A stretch of 64,000 nucleotides of DNA, taken from the NCBI GenBank assembly GCA_949825065.1, contig OX463842.1:7847716-7911715 (forward strand). The letters run 5' to 3'. The notes under the pieces were generated by a model. It had not been told where the DNA came from. It ran no database searches and saw only the letters and a list, made by a program, of their open reading frames with translations. The stretch is from Odontocerum albicorne (lineage: Eukaryota; Arthropoda; Insecta; Trichoptera; Odontoceridae). Positions 1 to 10,866 of this stretch are shown piece by piece (within the stretch, counting starts at the first letter, position 1; every line of letters begins with the position of its first letter). Made by a program: the position numbers and the translations under genes.

Positions 1-470
1 AATAAATCGTAAAATACTCATATTTTTATAACTTTTACGCATTAAAAAACTTACATATTTTTAAGCTGTTTATTATTAAACATTACGCGGAAAGTGTCTT
101 TTGGTTAGGAAAAGTCCAATACCGTCATTATTATTTTAGTAACGAAATTTCAATTCCTTTAATAACAATGAAGATGTAAAAGCTACTTTATTTTCTTTAG
201 TTCATGACACGCTCTACGCTGTCAAAAAATAGAAAATAATTCTAAAATTTTCATATTTTTATAACACTTACGTATCAAAAAAGAAACACGTATAAAATAC
301 TTTAGCTGTATTAACCCATCAAACGAAAATTGACTTTTGATAGGAAGAATTCCATATTTCCATTGTTATTTTAATAACGTAAATTCAATTCCTTTGGAGA
401 AAATGCGCATAAACAACAGAGATGAGAAAGCAATTTTATTTTCTTAGTTCATTACACAATCCGCACTGTC
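1..470. repeat. Direct duplication of about 235 bp
   Basis: Positions about 8-226 and 245-470 are diverged copies of one AT-rich sequence. Both contain a block reading TTTTAATAACG or TTTTAGTAACG followed by TTCAATTCCTTT, and both end near a run that includes TTTATTTTCTTAGTTCAT. No coding capacity is seen. It is probably an old tandem duplication of non-coding DNA. Positions 471-800 show nothing recognisable. Confidence 0.6.
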
Positions 471-807
471 TCAAATTTCTGATGTCAACTTGAAACATGT
501 CTCGCTTTTCTGTTCAACAATGAAGAGAAACTTTATGAAACAATAGTTTTTTGAGGATTTCATTTTGAATTATTTTTATATACGGATTGAAAAAAGATGC
601 AGGATTTAAGGTGAAGAAAGGAGCCTTGAAAAACAAAGAATAATGAAAGCTTAAAAAATAATCTGAAGGATTAGTATAGAAAGTATGAGCTAGGAAAAAT
701 AAAAAAAAAACGAGGTACTCACCAAATTAATGAAATTCTGAAAGATGAAGAAATGAAACGAATGTATTGTATTTTTCTTTGGTTATGTAAATTTTAATCC
801 GAAGGGT

Positions 808-1155
808 TAATTGTTATATTGTAGTATCTACCAATTGCTATATTGTAGTATCCACCAATTATTATATTGTAATATACACAAATTGTTATATTGTAGTATC
901 GACCAATTGTTACATTGTTGTATCTATAAATTGTTATATTGTAGTATCTACGAATTGTTATATTTAAGTATCAACCAATTGTTATGTTGTAGTATCTACC
1001 AATTGTTATATTGTATTGTAGTATCTACCAATTGTTATATTTTAGTATCAACCAATTGTTATGTTGTAGTATCTACCAATTGTTATAATTTAGTATCGTC
1101 CATTTGTGTATTATAATATCTACAAATTGTTATATTGTAGTATATACCAATTAGC
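808..1155. repeat. Tandem array, about 24-bp unit
   Basis: The unit is close to AATTGTTATATTGTAGTATC plus TACC, repeated about 14 times with many point variants and one short insertion near 1015. Because 24 is a multiple of 3, the array keeps an open frame of about 100 codons; this is a by-product of periodicity, not a gene. Confidence 0.9.
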
Positions 1156-1440
1156 CAATTTAATGTTAAAAATGTCTGAATTGAAAATAAACAAACTCAT
1201 TAAAATACGGATTAATTGGATTCTCCTTAGCCGTCACTAAGGGTTAAAACTCCCCTCATCACAGCAAAATATTAATTTAACATCCTTTATGAAACAAATT
1301 TGAGGTTCTTTAAATAAATAGAGTTAGAAATGAAAAGATATTTTTTGCTACACAATAGCAAAATTTACATTCAAATTTATGCGACGAAGATTTCAAGTTT
1401 AGTTATTGCTCGATAATTAATAATTAAATACACATAATTC
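1156..1440. other. No feature seen
   Basis: AT-rich sequence with no ORF, repeat copy or motif that I can recognise. Confidence 0.4.
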
Positions 1441-1444
1441 CGCC

Positions 1445-1690
1445 ATTTCCCTTTTGAAATAGGTAGAGAGGACAGTGCGCCAAACTTTCCTATCTCGACA
1501 CACACACACACACATCCTTCGCCTCTTCTACGTCCATACACAATTGCATATAACTTTTATGATTTTTGTGACTTTTTTTAGATTTTCTTCTTTCAAAACG
1601 TCCTTCTCTTGATCTTATCATACTTACCTTTGTCTACCTCTTCCACGCATTTTACTCACATTTGCACTATACACTTGTTTCGTTAGTATT
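1445..1690 (-). pseudogene. LINE-A 3' fragment with CA expansion
   Basis: On the minus strand the segment near 1690-1630 reads ANVSKMRGRGRQR. The segment near 1535-1445 reads DVEEAKDVC, then VCVCVC, then RDRKVWRTVLSTYFKREMA and a stop. These match the C-terminal end of arthropod LINE polyproteins of the form G(R)GRPR ... EEAxxVCxDRxxW. The linking part is out of frame. A CA microsatellite (about 1498-1514) has expanded in frame inside the VC codons. This is a dead 5'-truncated copy. Confidence 0.75.
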
Positions 1691-1872
1691 ATAAAGGGTC
1701 TTTCAAATTGAGCGTTTTTTTTTATTATTGGATAAAACACAGATAGCGTCGCGAACTTGCCTGGATCTTGTGACATTTGAGAATTGTAATGTATGAATTT
1801 TATAAAAATTGAGTCATTAACAATACAACAACGCATTAAAATTGTTGAATTATTTTATGTATTGTTATCTCC

Positions 1873-2026
1873 GGAAACGGGGATGTTAATTGGCCACCAA
1901 GATCATGTGATCTGACACCGTTGGAATATGACCTGGCTGAAGAATACACAAAATGGAGAGTAAAAACGATTTCTCTTTCAACTTTCATCGGTTTTGGTCA
2001 TCAAATATTACAATTGTTTCAAGACT
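1873..2026 (+). pseudogene. Transposase fragment with NWPPRSCDLTPL motif
   Basis: One plus-strand frame from 1873 reads GNGDVNWPPRSCDLTPLEYD before losing similarity and reaching a stop at about 2026. The block NWPPRSCDLTPL(D) is characteristic of the third catalytic region of insect mariner-related transposases. Nothing upstream in this frame resembles the rest of a transposase, so this is an isolated fragment. Confidence 0.6.
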
Positions 2027-2504
2027 AATAGATCTCTGAACTTTTTCAGTTCAAAGAATTTTTTTGAAAACCTCATCGTTCTCCCGCCCTGAACATCAAT
2101 AGACTTCTTTAAAGTTTAAAACTGTGTTAAAATTTATATGACCATAAAAATGAATTTAAAAAATAGATTAAACAAGGTGGCATTGACAGGGGGATAGTGG
2201 GGTATAAGGAGGTTTTAAAGGTTTCTCCACACAGGCATGTGAGTGAATAAAGTGGATATTGAGCGTGCAATGAGAATTTCTGACGTGGTTAGAAATATCG
2301 GTGAACGTAATACCGTAGGATTCGTAGCAACGTGAATGCAGCGTGTGAATATTCAAATGAGTTTTCTAGTATTCAAGATAGAGAATGATAATAAGAATAC
2401 GTCGTCACAGTCCTTGCGTTTTGAAATAATCTCTATACTCTTAACATTTATAAATTTTATTTATTATGAACTTCTAATATTCTGTTTGCATTTTCATTGC
2501 AACA

Positions 2505-2586
2505 ACATTGAAATAAAATCATTGTTTTCAAGATCTGAACATTTTAAAACCGGATCAAAATCAAAACATTTCCCAATGCCCGGTTA
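2505..2586. repeat. Direct repeat, copy 1 of 2
   Basis: An approximately 80-bp block containing GATCTGAACATTTTAAAAC and CAAAACATTTCCCAATGCCC recurs with very few differences at 3049-3126. The two copies flank the LINE-A fragment at 2590-3040, so they could be the target-site or segmental duplication around that insertion, but they are much longer than a normal target-site duplication. Confidence 0.8.
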
Positions 2587-2589
2587 TTT

Positions 2590-3040
2590 CTTGTAAGTGT
2601 GTTATTTACACTAAATGTAACATTACGAGTATGTCGTATTAACATAGTTTAGATAGATGGCATCCATTACGTTCAAAATCGATAATACAGTATCTTTTCA
2701 TTTATTATCATTGAGAACAGAAATAGACCATAAAGTTTATTACAAAGTGCATCATGAACTCTGTGTCCACGTTAAAAGTTTTTTTTTAGTAAACTATTAT
2801 TTATATTAGCTATCTATCTAGACTTAACATCTCTGCTTAGGCTTACACCCGAAGTAAATATACGTAAAATACACATATACATACCATAACGCCATTTCCG
2901 TTTTGGGACAAGGAGAGAGGACAGAGTGTCAAACTTTTATATTTCGACGTATTTTCTTCGCCTACTCTTCCCATCCAAACACTTTCTCATAGTTTTTTTT
3001 TCTGTTTATCTTTGCCTTCACTTCTACCAAAATGTTATTG
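2590..3040 (-). pseudogene. LINE-A 3' end with 3' UTR
   Basis: Read on the minus strand, the coding remnant (about 3040-2886) gives WEE, a stop, AKKIRRNIKV, a stop and HSVLSPCPKTEMA, the LINE-A C-terminus with two stops. About 300 bp of 3' UTR follow down to 2590. The same UTR is present at 6537-6840 with high identity, and both copies finish at the same point (CTTGTAAGTGTGTTATTTA on the plus strand), which marks the LINE 3' terminus. Confidence 0.75.
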
Positions 3041-3048
3041 AACACTAA

Positions 3049-3126
3049 ATTGAAATAAAATCATTGTTTTCGAGATCTGAACATTTTAAAACCCGATCAA
3101 AATCAAAACATTTCCCAATGCCCGGT
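3049..3126. repeat. Direct repeat, copy 2 of 2
   Basis: Second copy of the block at 2505-2586, ending in the same TTTCCCAATGCCCGGTT and directly followed by the 40-bp array. Confidence 0.8.
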
Positions 3127-3146
3127 TCGTTTTTGAGGAATTCTGA

Positions 3147-3751
3147 TTTTTGTAAAAGGTTTACTAAAATTGTTACATCCACATAATTTTTGTAAAAGGT
3201 TTACTAAAATTGTTACATCAACATAATTTTTGTAAAAGGTTTACTAAAATTGTTACATCCACATATTTTTTGTAAAAGGTTTACTAAAATTGTTACATCC
3301 ACATAATTTTTGTAAAAGGTTTACTAAAATTGTTACATCCACATAATTTTTGTAAAAGGTTTACTAAAATTGTTACATCCACATAATTTTTGTAAAAGGT
3401 TTACTAAAATTGTTACATCCACATAATTTTTGTAAAAGGTTTACTAAAATTGTTACATCCACATAATTTTTGTAAAAGGTTTACTAAAATTGTTACATCC
3501 ACATAATTTTTGTAAAAGGTTTACTAAAATTGTTACATCCACATAATTTTTGTAAAAGGTTTACTAAAATTGTTACATCCACATAATTTTTGTAAAAGGT
3601 TTACTAAAATTGTTACATCCACATAATTTTTGTAAAAGGTTTACTAAAATTGTTACATCTACATAATTTTTGTAAAAGGTTTACTAAAATTGTTACATCT
3701 ACACAATTTTTGTAAAAGGTTTACTAAAATTGTTACATCTACATAATTTTT
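3147..3751. repeat. Tandem array, 40-bp unit, about 15 copies
   Basis: The unit runs TTTTTGTAAAAGGTTTACTA then AAATTGTTACATCCACATAA. Copies are almost identical in the middle; the last few change ATCC to ATCT. Such homogeneity points to recent expansion. There is no coding meaning. Confidence 0.97.
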
Positions 3752-3854
3752 AGGAGTTTTGTAATATAACTCTATATAATTAATAAAAATACTTGAATTG
3801 AGTTTAGTGTTGCAACTCTGTGAACATTTTTCATTGTGAGAGTAGCTTCTTATA

Positions 3855-3914
3855 CATGTACCCCATCTCACTTCTCTTCTTGGGCTTAACATGTACCCCA
3901 TCTCACTTCTTATA
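3855..3914. repeat. 60-bp satellite, left part
   Basis: A 35-bp unit (CATGTACCCCATCTCACTTC plus TCTTCTTGGGCTTAA) and a 25-bp unit sharing its first 20 bases (ending TTATA) alternate to give a 60-bp dimer. The array continues at 4393 after a solo LTR insertion. Confidence 0.9.
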
Positions 3915-3918
3915 CATG

Positions 3919-4392
3919 TTTAGCGGGATGCTTAATTTGATACGTCGTGATGATTTTGATTTGTTTTGTATTTAAAATAAAATACGTCGATTCAGGAATG
4001 CGAAAAAGTGAGAGTGAATAATCGATAAATAGTAAACAGCGATGAATGGTCAAGTGAATAATAACAAGTGCCCTTTATTTGTCGATAAGTAGGTATATAT
4101 ACAATTTCAGAACGGGGCGCGTGAATGCGTCCGCGGTATATCTTGATCTCACTCCTGTGCGTGCCGAGGTGGTCGCAGACGTTGCCAATGATATAGTGGG
4201 TAGAGTATTTATTGCCGAAACGGTGAGACACGCGATGCGCTCTCTTTCTACCGTGGAATGCGACGTAAATATTATTTTCGTGTAAACAGTATTGACGTTC
4301 TGGTGTGTGATCTTTGTACATATTCAAAGGTTGATTCATCGGTCGTTGACCGTGCATGTTGACAATATTTAGGGAGGTCGGTATTCCCTACA
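3919..4392 (-). mobile_element. Solo LTR (copy 1) in satellite
   Basis: A 474-bp block is diverged but alignable along its length with 29106-29564. On the minus strand it starts TGTAGGGAATACC and ends CCCGCTAAA. It is flanked by the 4-bp duplication CATG (3915-3918 and 4393-4396); removing it restores the 60-bp satellite phase exactly. On the minus strand a TATATATA-type box (about 4091-4102) precedes an AATAAA signal (about 4074-4079), as expected of an LTR. No internal retrovirus-like genes are present here. The superfamily (Gypsy or BEL/Pao) is unresolved. An open frame of 121 codons inside it has no recognisable product. Confidence 0.8.
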
Positions 4393-4547
4393 CATGTACC
4401 CCATCTCACTTCTCTTCTTGGGCTTAACATGTACCCCATCTCACTTCTTAAACATGTACCCCATCCCACTTCTCTTCTTGGACTTAACATGTACCCCATC
4501 TCACTTCTTATACATGTACCCCATCTCACTTATCTTCTTGGGCTTAA
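4393..4547. repeat. 60-bp satellite, right part
   Basis: Five further units: 35, 25, 35, 25 and 35 bp, starting at 4393, 4428, 4453, 4488 and 4513. Each begins CATGTACCCCATC. The first four bases double as the LTR target duplication. Confidence 0.92.
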
Positions 4548-4790
4548 CACACACCTTGGAATTTCTGCGGGATTTTTTGTTTTATGACAGTTGATGGGAT
4601 ACATATTAACATGTATTTAGACACATTCTTGAACAACCTATTTGGAGAATCTTGTAAGTTTCTTATTTTATTGGAATCCAGAGGCTTTAGTTGGTCTCCA
4701 GATTCATATGTCAAAATCTTCAAAAATCTGACTCTTCACTTTATACAGATGACACAATATCAAAATCTCCATTATAAATCAATTCGTATT

Positions 4791-5144
4791 ATAGTATAAA
4801 TAGGTCAAAACCCATACGACGGCTGTCGCCAAAGAAAGAATACGAGAATTGAATTTTGAATACAAGAGAGCGAGAGAGGAATACTTGGATTCTCTCCGAA
4901 AGTAATTCGAAATTTGAATCTCGGTGGAATTTTGAATACAAGAGTTTTGAATCAGAAATTTGAATCTCGGTGGGTCCGTGATAACTGAACGAATTTTAAA
5001 TACCTAGCTAACAATTTTTGAAACGGTGTAAAAGGGGACGATGTATAAATGATACATATAAACAAATTTTACATTTATGAATATATATTTTCATAAATGT
5101 AGAATTTGTTTTACTTCCGTGAATATTTCACGCGTTGCAACTAG
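4791..5144 (+). mobile_element. Helitron-like non-autonomous element, copy 1
   Basis: This copy is homologous to 10867-11173. Both start near ATAGTATAAATAG and end with a palindrome (CGTGAATATTTCACG at 5118-5132), an 8-nt gap and CTAG followed by host T, the 3' architecture of Helitrons. A larger palindrome built on ACATTTATGAA and TTCATAAATGT lies just upstream. Copy 1 has an extra block of about 55 bp (about 4920-4975) duplicated from its own sequence. The 5' end lacks the usual TC, so a Helentron-like variant or another explanation remains possible. Confidence 0.6.
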
Positions 5145-5423
5145 TATTTTATAATTATAAAGAGTAGTATCCATGTTAGACACCTGGAATCAGAAATCAG
5201 GAGACTATTATTTAAAGGTTGGATTGTGTACAAAAATATTTGCCAGATGTTAGCAATATATCTATTTTAAAAAATATATTGATCACATGAAAACACATGA
5301 CCGGGACTCAACGCAAATCTAGTTTATCACGTTAAAACACAAGATCGGGATACAGTATTTAATTTTTTTTAATATATTGTTTATAGTTAAGGCATCAACG
5401 TTGTGAAGGTTTAAAGACAATGT

Positions 5424-5771
5424 AATTTATTTTATAAAACACTGTTTATTCCACTTTTTGTAACGGTATAACCCTACCGGTTTCAAGGCTTTCACCTCAT
5501 CTTCAGGGGAGCATAAACAAGACTAAATTCTGTTCGAACTGGTACCTATATCCACGCTTCAATGGTTAGGAACATTTGGGTTGGGGACTGAGGGCTGAGG
5601 GAGACATGGGACGATTTTGGTCCCTAACCGTTGAAGCGTGTATATCGGTACCAGTTCGAACAGAATTTAGTTTTGTTTGTGCTTCCCTGAAAATGAGGGG
5701 AAAGCCTTGAAACCGGTAGGGTTATACCGTTACAAAAAAGTGGAATAAACAGTGTTTGATAAAATTAATTT
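5424..5771. mobile_element. Foldback MITE with 147-bp arms
   Basis: Arms at 5424-5570 and 5624-5771 are near-complete inverted repeats around a 53-bp loop. Both contain TAACGGTATAACCCTACCGG and GTTCGAACTGGTACC or their complements. Outer ends read AAACACTGTTTATTCC. A fragment resembling the outer end (AAACAGTGTTTGATAAAA) recurs near 20198, so the element is dispersed. I could not fix a target-site duplication. It has no coding capacity. Confidence 0.85.
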
Positions 5772-6536
5772 AAATATATTTTTTTAGTTTGTCCTGCAGT
5801 GGAAACTGTTACAGTTTCTTTTAATTATCTTCAATATTCATTTTATATACTACGATTATACACACGAAAACAATGGTCAAATTAACCATTGAAAATTTAT
5901 GGTTTAGATCTATGCTTCCCATGGCTAACTTCTGACCATGTCCCTGTTTGCCATTGAATAACTTTTAACGATCAATTATATCGGACTTGGATATAAACAA
6001 CGCCTTTGTTGTAGTTCACGAGTTATTTAATTACACAGGCCAACATAGATTTTGTGGTTCGCAAAATTTTGTGTGCTTTTTTGTTATTCCGGTATTGTGA
6101 TTTTGAATGTGATACCCGTTATTCTCTATCACATACAGATTTTTCCCAACCGACCGAATTGAGTTTGCTTACTAGGATAAAAATAATTAAATAATATACA
6201 GTACACCTACTATTTTGAGGGTACGGAACAACTAACAAGTTACGGGCTCTTTCTAGCATTTTTTTAAACAGCAAGATATTCTGAATTATTTATTACTTAA
6301 CGCAAAATACATTTTTTTCTTCATAATTTTGATATCCCGATTATGAAAAATTCTTACATGATATGTGAAACCAATTTTAATTTTGAAATAATCTTAAGAC
6401 GTGTATTTAGCTAAATGAAGATACATTTATGCAAACAACTGACAAAAAAAAATAGTTTTGTAGTTCTGTGTTTTAAGTGCAATATATTAACCTCTCATTA
6501 CCTGAATTAATTCTAGGGTTTAAAAAAATATTCTTG
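5772..6536. other. No feature seen
   Basis: AT-rich sequence without ORFs, recognisable repeats or RNA genes. Confidence 0.4.
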
Positions 6537-6845
6537 CTTGTAAGTGTGTTATTTATACTAAATGTAACATTGCGAGTATGTCGTATTAACATAATTTATA
6601 TAGATGGCGTCCAAAACGTTCAAAGTCGATAATACAGTATCCTTTCATTTATTATCATTGAGAACAGAAATATACCATAAAGTTTATAACAAAGTGCATA
6701 TGAACTCTGTGTTCATGTTAAATGTGTTTTTTTAATAAACCATTACTTATATTAGCTATATATCTAGACGTAACACCTCTGCTGAGGCTTACACCCGAAG
6801 TAAATATACGTAAAATACATATATACATACCATTACGTCATTCAT
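6537..6845 (-). mobile_element. LINE-A 3' UTR copy
   Basis: About 305 bp align with 2590-2885, including TTATCATTGAGAACAGAAAT and GCTTACACCCGAAGTAAATA. The copy ends at about 6840 just before the coding part would begin (GACGTAATGG on the minus strand), so it is a strongly 5'-truncated LINE insertion. Confidence 0.75.
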
Positions 6846-8480
6846 TTCAATTGGGTGGGTCAACGTTTTCATTGGAGCTTTGAACATAATTTTTTTATGT
6901 ATTGGGTGGTTGAGCTTTGTTTTTAAAGAGGTGCCGTCTGTATCTCCTCACTGGATGGCATTATTGTTAAAGCAAGAAGCTGTTAGGTGTGATGGACTTT
7001 AGATATTTATTATCTGTAGCGGAAAAAAATACGAACCTGACAATAACGATTATATTTCCGTGCCATAAGTGTTTATTTATAAAATAATAACAAGTTTGAG
7101 GGTAGACTTTGAATAAATAGGGCTTATATCTTAAGGATATATTTTTGTTTGCTTAGTTTATTGTATTTTTTAAATACTTTTCACCCAATACGGAAATAAG
7201 TTAAAAAATCCTTGCCCTTCGCACAAGATATATTTAAAAAAACAATGTTTAAGTTTACATAGGACAAACTGTGACGTTTTTTTATCTCTCCTGTAAAGTT
7301 ACACTTATGGAGTTACGTGTTCTTATAGTTAGGCCAACGAATATGCTACTTTCTGAAGAGTTTCAAGACGACCTTACATAAAAATAAAATTTATTTTGGG
7401 TCCAATCAAGTAAAATTTCTCGAAAAATTCGATTCTATCATATTTTCACCAAAAAAATGTTGTGTTCAAATAAATATGGTACATCATAAATATTTTTATT
7501 CCATATAGTTACATATGTAAATATAACAATTATCAAGTATTTAGTCATTGTTTCCGCATGTCCTTGGATAGGACTTCCAGATTGTTTTAAATAATTTCAC
7601 CATGAGAATTCAAATGAAGGACAAATCGTTTTTTTTTCCAACTTATAAAATACAGTTCAATAAGTGGCACAAAATGAATTCAGGTGGAATAATGTTTGAA
7701 GATCAGTTTCAAAAGCCAAAAAGAAATTAAAAACTAGTTTTAAGTAGAATTATAGAGTTGTGTATAACCAAGAAGAGTGCAATTGACGTAGAAGGACAGC
7801 AAACAGTAACTGGGTCAGTAGCTTGCCACGAGAAACATTGATTTATATGATCACCTTTCTGTAAAAGTGCTTGTGCTTTGTGAATAATAAATATCGTGTC
7901 AATATATAAATTAGCTTTATCGTTCTTCATAAAGTCCCGCGTTGAGATTGATGATGGTAGAAACGTCAGAATTGTTTGAGGTATTTTATTGCGATTGGTT
8001 CGACAGAATTGCTATTTTACGAGTTTGAATCCGACAAGAGAATTTACAAAAATAAATAAAAGGCCAACGATCCCATTATTTTTGATCGAGTTCCCCCATT
8101 TTTTTTTATGAAACGACGAAAATTTATTGCTTTTTCATCACTTTTCACGAAAAAAAAAACGTTTAAAATTTCGACGAGAAATAAGTGAAAAACTTTTTAC
8201 TTGATGCTTTGTGTTATGGAGGGGACATAGCGATGTGAAAGGATGATGAATGCTTTTTTCAATCACTTCTTTATAAAAAAAAGACATTAATGTTTCTTTA
8301 AGAATACATTGTCCTTGCTTAATGTTATTTGATATTTCGTTTTATTTTACCGCTCAAATTAAAAAAGATTCTGGCCTGAGAACAAGTTATAAACTGTAGG
8401 GATAGATACCATGCCATAATATTTGGACTTGTGTCACTTTGGTTTTTGGGATGTGGTGATCCCAGATGGCACCACTCCAT
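6846..8480. other. No feature seen
   Basis: AT-rich DNA. A 67-codon minus-strand frame at 7727-7930 has no recognisable motif and no similarity within the window; I do not call it a gene. Confidence 0.4.
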
Positions 8481-8484
8481 CGAG

Positions 8485-9080
8485 TGATTTCTTTTTTAAT
8501 GGACTGCCACTGTGCACAATCATAACTTTATCTCTCGTGACAATTTATTAAATTATTTCGTTTTCTTTCCCATTGCAAATCACCAAAAATTCATTACACT
8601 ATTCTATGCGTCGTTGGTTTTCAACAGAACTCAAGAATTTCTTGAACTCATCTTATTCATGTCAAGATGTTTGTGCAGAATTCGAAACATTATGGTTTCG
8701 GAAAGCCCACACTTGGCTGTTATTCCTTTTGGTTAACTATTCTATCTTTAAACACTGTCCATAAACGCTCTCACTTCCTCAGGCCAGAAAGTTTTGAACT
8801 TAGTGGTTTATGAATTCATATGTGTTTCCATAATTCCTTCATAAATTTCATTTTATAATTAGAGATTTAAACGAGGCTCACCTTCAACGATTTTCTGAGT
8901 GAATGTAACTGTTAAGTCCAATATTTCACTATGAAATATGATGGAGAAGTATCTCCGTAGACAGCATCTAAACGTCGTTTGATTTCTGCTGGGTTTTTTC
9001 CTACTTTTAAAAGAAACTTAATAACCGCACGATATTGAATTTTTAATATTTCAAAATATTACGAAACAACACGTCTTTCA
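8485..9080 (-). pseudogene. Mariner transposase relic
   Basis: On the minus strand, from about 9055, one frame reads KIQYRAVIKFLLKVGKNPAE then IKRRLDAVYGDTSPSYFIVK and a stop, matching the N-terminal DNA-binding domain of mariner transposases (K-x-L-x(4)-P-x-E-I-x-x-R-L-x-x-V-Y-G-x-x-S-P-S). Further on, about 8700-8600, ETIMFRILHKHLDMNKMSSR resembles the second helix-turn-helix region of the same proteins. Stops and frame changes separate the parts and the catalytic triad is not readable. It is a different lineage from the intact mariner at 23.2-24.4 kb. Confidence 0.65.
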
Positions 9081-9409
9081 TCGTCCCTACTTGACATACT
9101 TGTGAGAATCGATATATCATATTTTAACTGTCACAACAACTGATCATGCGGTGAGCGCGGATGGCGTGGTGTCGTTCTATACACGCTCTAACTTAGATCT
9201 TAGTGGTACCAGCTTTACCCGACATTTCGTTTACGTTGTAGTTATGGCAAAAGATTCCAAGACAATTTGCTGTTAATTTCTAATTTTTTAGATGTCTTCT
9301 AATAATAATGTGTGTATAACTATGAATAGTATGAAACAAACGACAGGTCCATGTATTATCACTTTTTCATAACATTCTAAACTGTCCCACCTCCCTTGAA
9401 TATCTTGCC

Positions 9410-9600
9410 GAAAATATTAAAACCTCTCCGATCATCGACTTGCGCTATGTGGAGATAGCTTTTGGCATTATCAGTTCATTGTTACTCTAACCTCACGTCG
9501 TTCTTTATTGCCAATACCATCAGATTCTGGAATCAATTGCCGGTACCGTAAGACATCGTTGGCTTCCTGTGACTTAAAAAGTATTACACCTCTCCTCAAT
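9410..9600 (+). pseudogene. LINE-D C-terminal RT relic
   Basis: The frame through 9495 reads YSNLTSFFIANTIRFWNQLP followed by VP, a stop and DIVGFL. The signature S-F-F-x(3)-T-x-R-x-W-N-x-L-P lies at the extreme C-terminus of many CR1, Jockey and L2-like LINE proteins. About 230 bp downstream is the shared SINE/LINE 3' tail (9825-9885), so coding end and tail belong together. The 5' part is missing. Confidence 0.65.
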
Positions 9601-9674
9601 TACATTACGTGTTTAGCAACAGTCATTTTTAATCCTTTTCCAGTATTTAGTTACATTTGCTAATATTTTGTTTT

Positions 9675-9785
9675 GGTGTGGTTTTTTTTTTCATTTATTT
9701 TTAGCACTTTAAGTATGTTTAAACTGTTTTTTTTTTCACTTATTTTTAGCACTTTAAGTATGTTTAAACTGTTTTTTTTTTCAAT
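9675..9785. repeat. 45-bp tandem duplication
   Basis: Two adjacent copies of a block with TTATTTTTAGCACTTTAAGT and ATGTTTAAACTG, each bounded by a run of ten or so T. It lies in what should be the LINE-D 3' UTR. Confidence 0.8.
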
Positions 9786-9824
9786 AACGTCGTAACCTTT
9801 CACCCAGCAATTGGCACTTATCTA

Positions 9825-9890
9825 CATAAATCTTGTCTGGTTCGTTAAAAGATATAACCACGTTGCAATAAACCCACCCAGTTGTACTGT
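9825..9890 (+). mobile_element. LINE-D/SINE-A type 3' tail
   Basis: Contains TCTTGTCTGGTTCG, AGATATAACCACGTTGCAATAA and CCCAGTTGTACTGTATAC, a diverged form of the tail found at the end of SINE-A copies. Here it follows a LINE C-terminus in the same orientation, supporting a LINE origin of the tail. Confidence 0.6.
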
Positions 9891-10154
9891 ATACGACCAA
9901 TTCAATAATCTATTTTTTTTTTCAAAGAAATTAAAAATTTTCATAGAAAAATCATCTTACTTTAAACTCATTCATTTGTAAGCTACCCTTATTTTCATGT
10001 CTGCATTGGCGATGTAGATATGTTGAAAAGTGTTGCCGAGAGACAACATTTAAAAACCTTAAAATTCGTTATCGCCACTTTAAAGCCTCTCAAGTAATCC
10101 ATTATCTGTCTTCATGCGTATCGGTTACACTAACGAACTTTTAAAGATGAATAA

Positions 10155-10290
10155 TATGTCATAGAAAAACTTTTTAAACCAGACTGGGACCCTTCTTTAA
10201 TATTTTTTTTAAATCAGTCCTGAATCGACCACAAAGCTCATTTGGTAGAAAAAATTTCCTACCCACTACGCAACGGTGATCGCCATTACA
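10155..10290 (-). mobile_element. SINE-A copy, diverged
   Basis: Minus-strand order: tRNA-like head (GTAGTGGGTAGGAAA and TTTGTGGTCGATTCAGG), then T-rich spacer and AAGAAGGGTCCCAGTCTGG. It matches the head-spacer-GTCTGG order of better copies at 39.8 and 15.6 kb. The 3' tail is absent or lost. Confidence 0.6.
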
Positions 10291-10434
10291 AAATAAATAT
10301 GATAATTTAATCAATAGACAACTTGTAAATAAGCTTTATGCTTAAATCTTATTAAAATATACTTTAAAAAAATAATTTATATTTGACCAAAATTACAGAT
10401 ATCTTTTTATACCCCCGAACAAAACTCGGAACAA

Positions 10435-10535
10435 GTGATTGACTTGAAATTCGAGAGGAGTAAAACAACACGAGGGTCGAACCGGCAACCTTCCTCACGG
10501 AAGTCCAGCAAAATATTTCACGGTCATGGGTCTTT
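10435..10535 (-). mobile_element. SINE-B head fragment
   Basis: The minus strand carries CTGGACTTCCGTGAGGAAGG and GCCGGTTCGACCCTCGTG, matching the tRNA-like head of the fuller SINE-B at 50977. GGTTCGACCC is a good polymerase III B box. Confidence 0.65.
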
Positions 10536-10784
10536 TTAAATTTTCGTTAAAATATGTTACATGTTTTCAAATGACGTTTGTTGGCTGGAATGAGCCCACC
10601 GGCGCCGACAAGGGTTGTTATTATAATGTTGTATATCCTCACTTTTGACATTTTCGTCGCAGAATACTTGTCGGATCTTCTCCGAATAATAATCTTCGTA
10701 ACTTCCGGGGGTTGTGGTTTCGATTATTGTCGATACCCATTAAAAAAAACATTAAAATTTTGTTTTTGTTTAAGGCCTTCATAA

Positions 10785-10855
10785 CGTATTTCTGGTTGAT
10801 TGTAAGAGATAACCACATTTCAATAAACCAGCCAGGTTGTTCTGTATACATCGGA
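10785..10855 (+). mobile_element. SINE-A/LINE-D 3' tail
   Basis: Reads TTCTGGTTGATTGTAAGAGA, then CAATAAACCAGCCAGG and TTGTTCTGTATACA, the typical tail end. No head is visible upstream. It directly precedes the second Helitron-like copy. The preceding stretch 10540-10784 has no recognisable feature. Confidence 0.65.
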
Positions 10856-10866
10856 AATTTTAAATC

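Noticed and set aside
3992..4357. 121-codon frame in the solo LTR
   Set aside because: Lies wholly inside an LTR and is not recognisable as conserved in the second copy at 29.1-29.6 kb, where only a shorter unrelated-looking frame exists.
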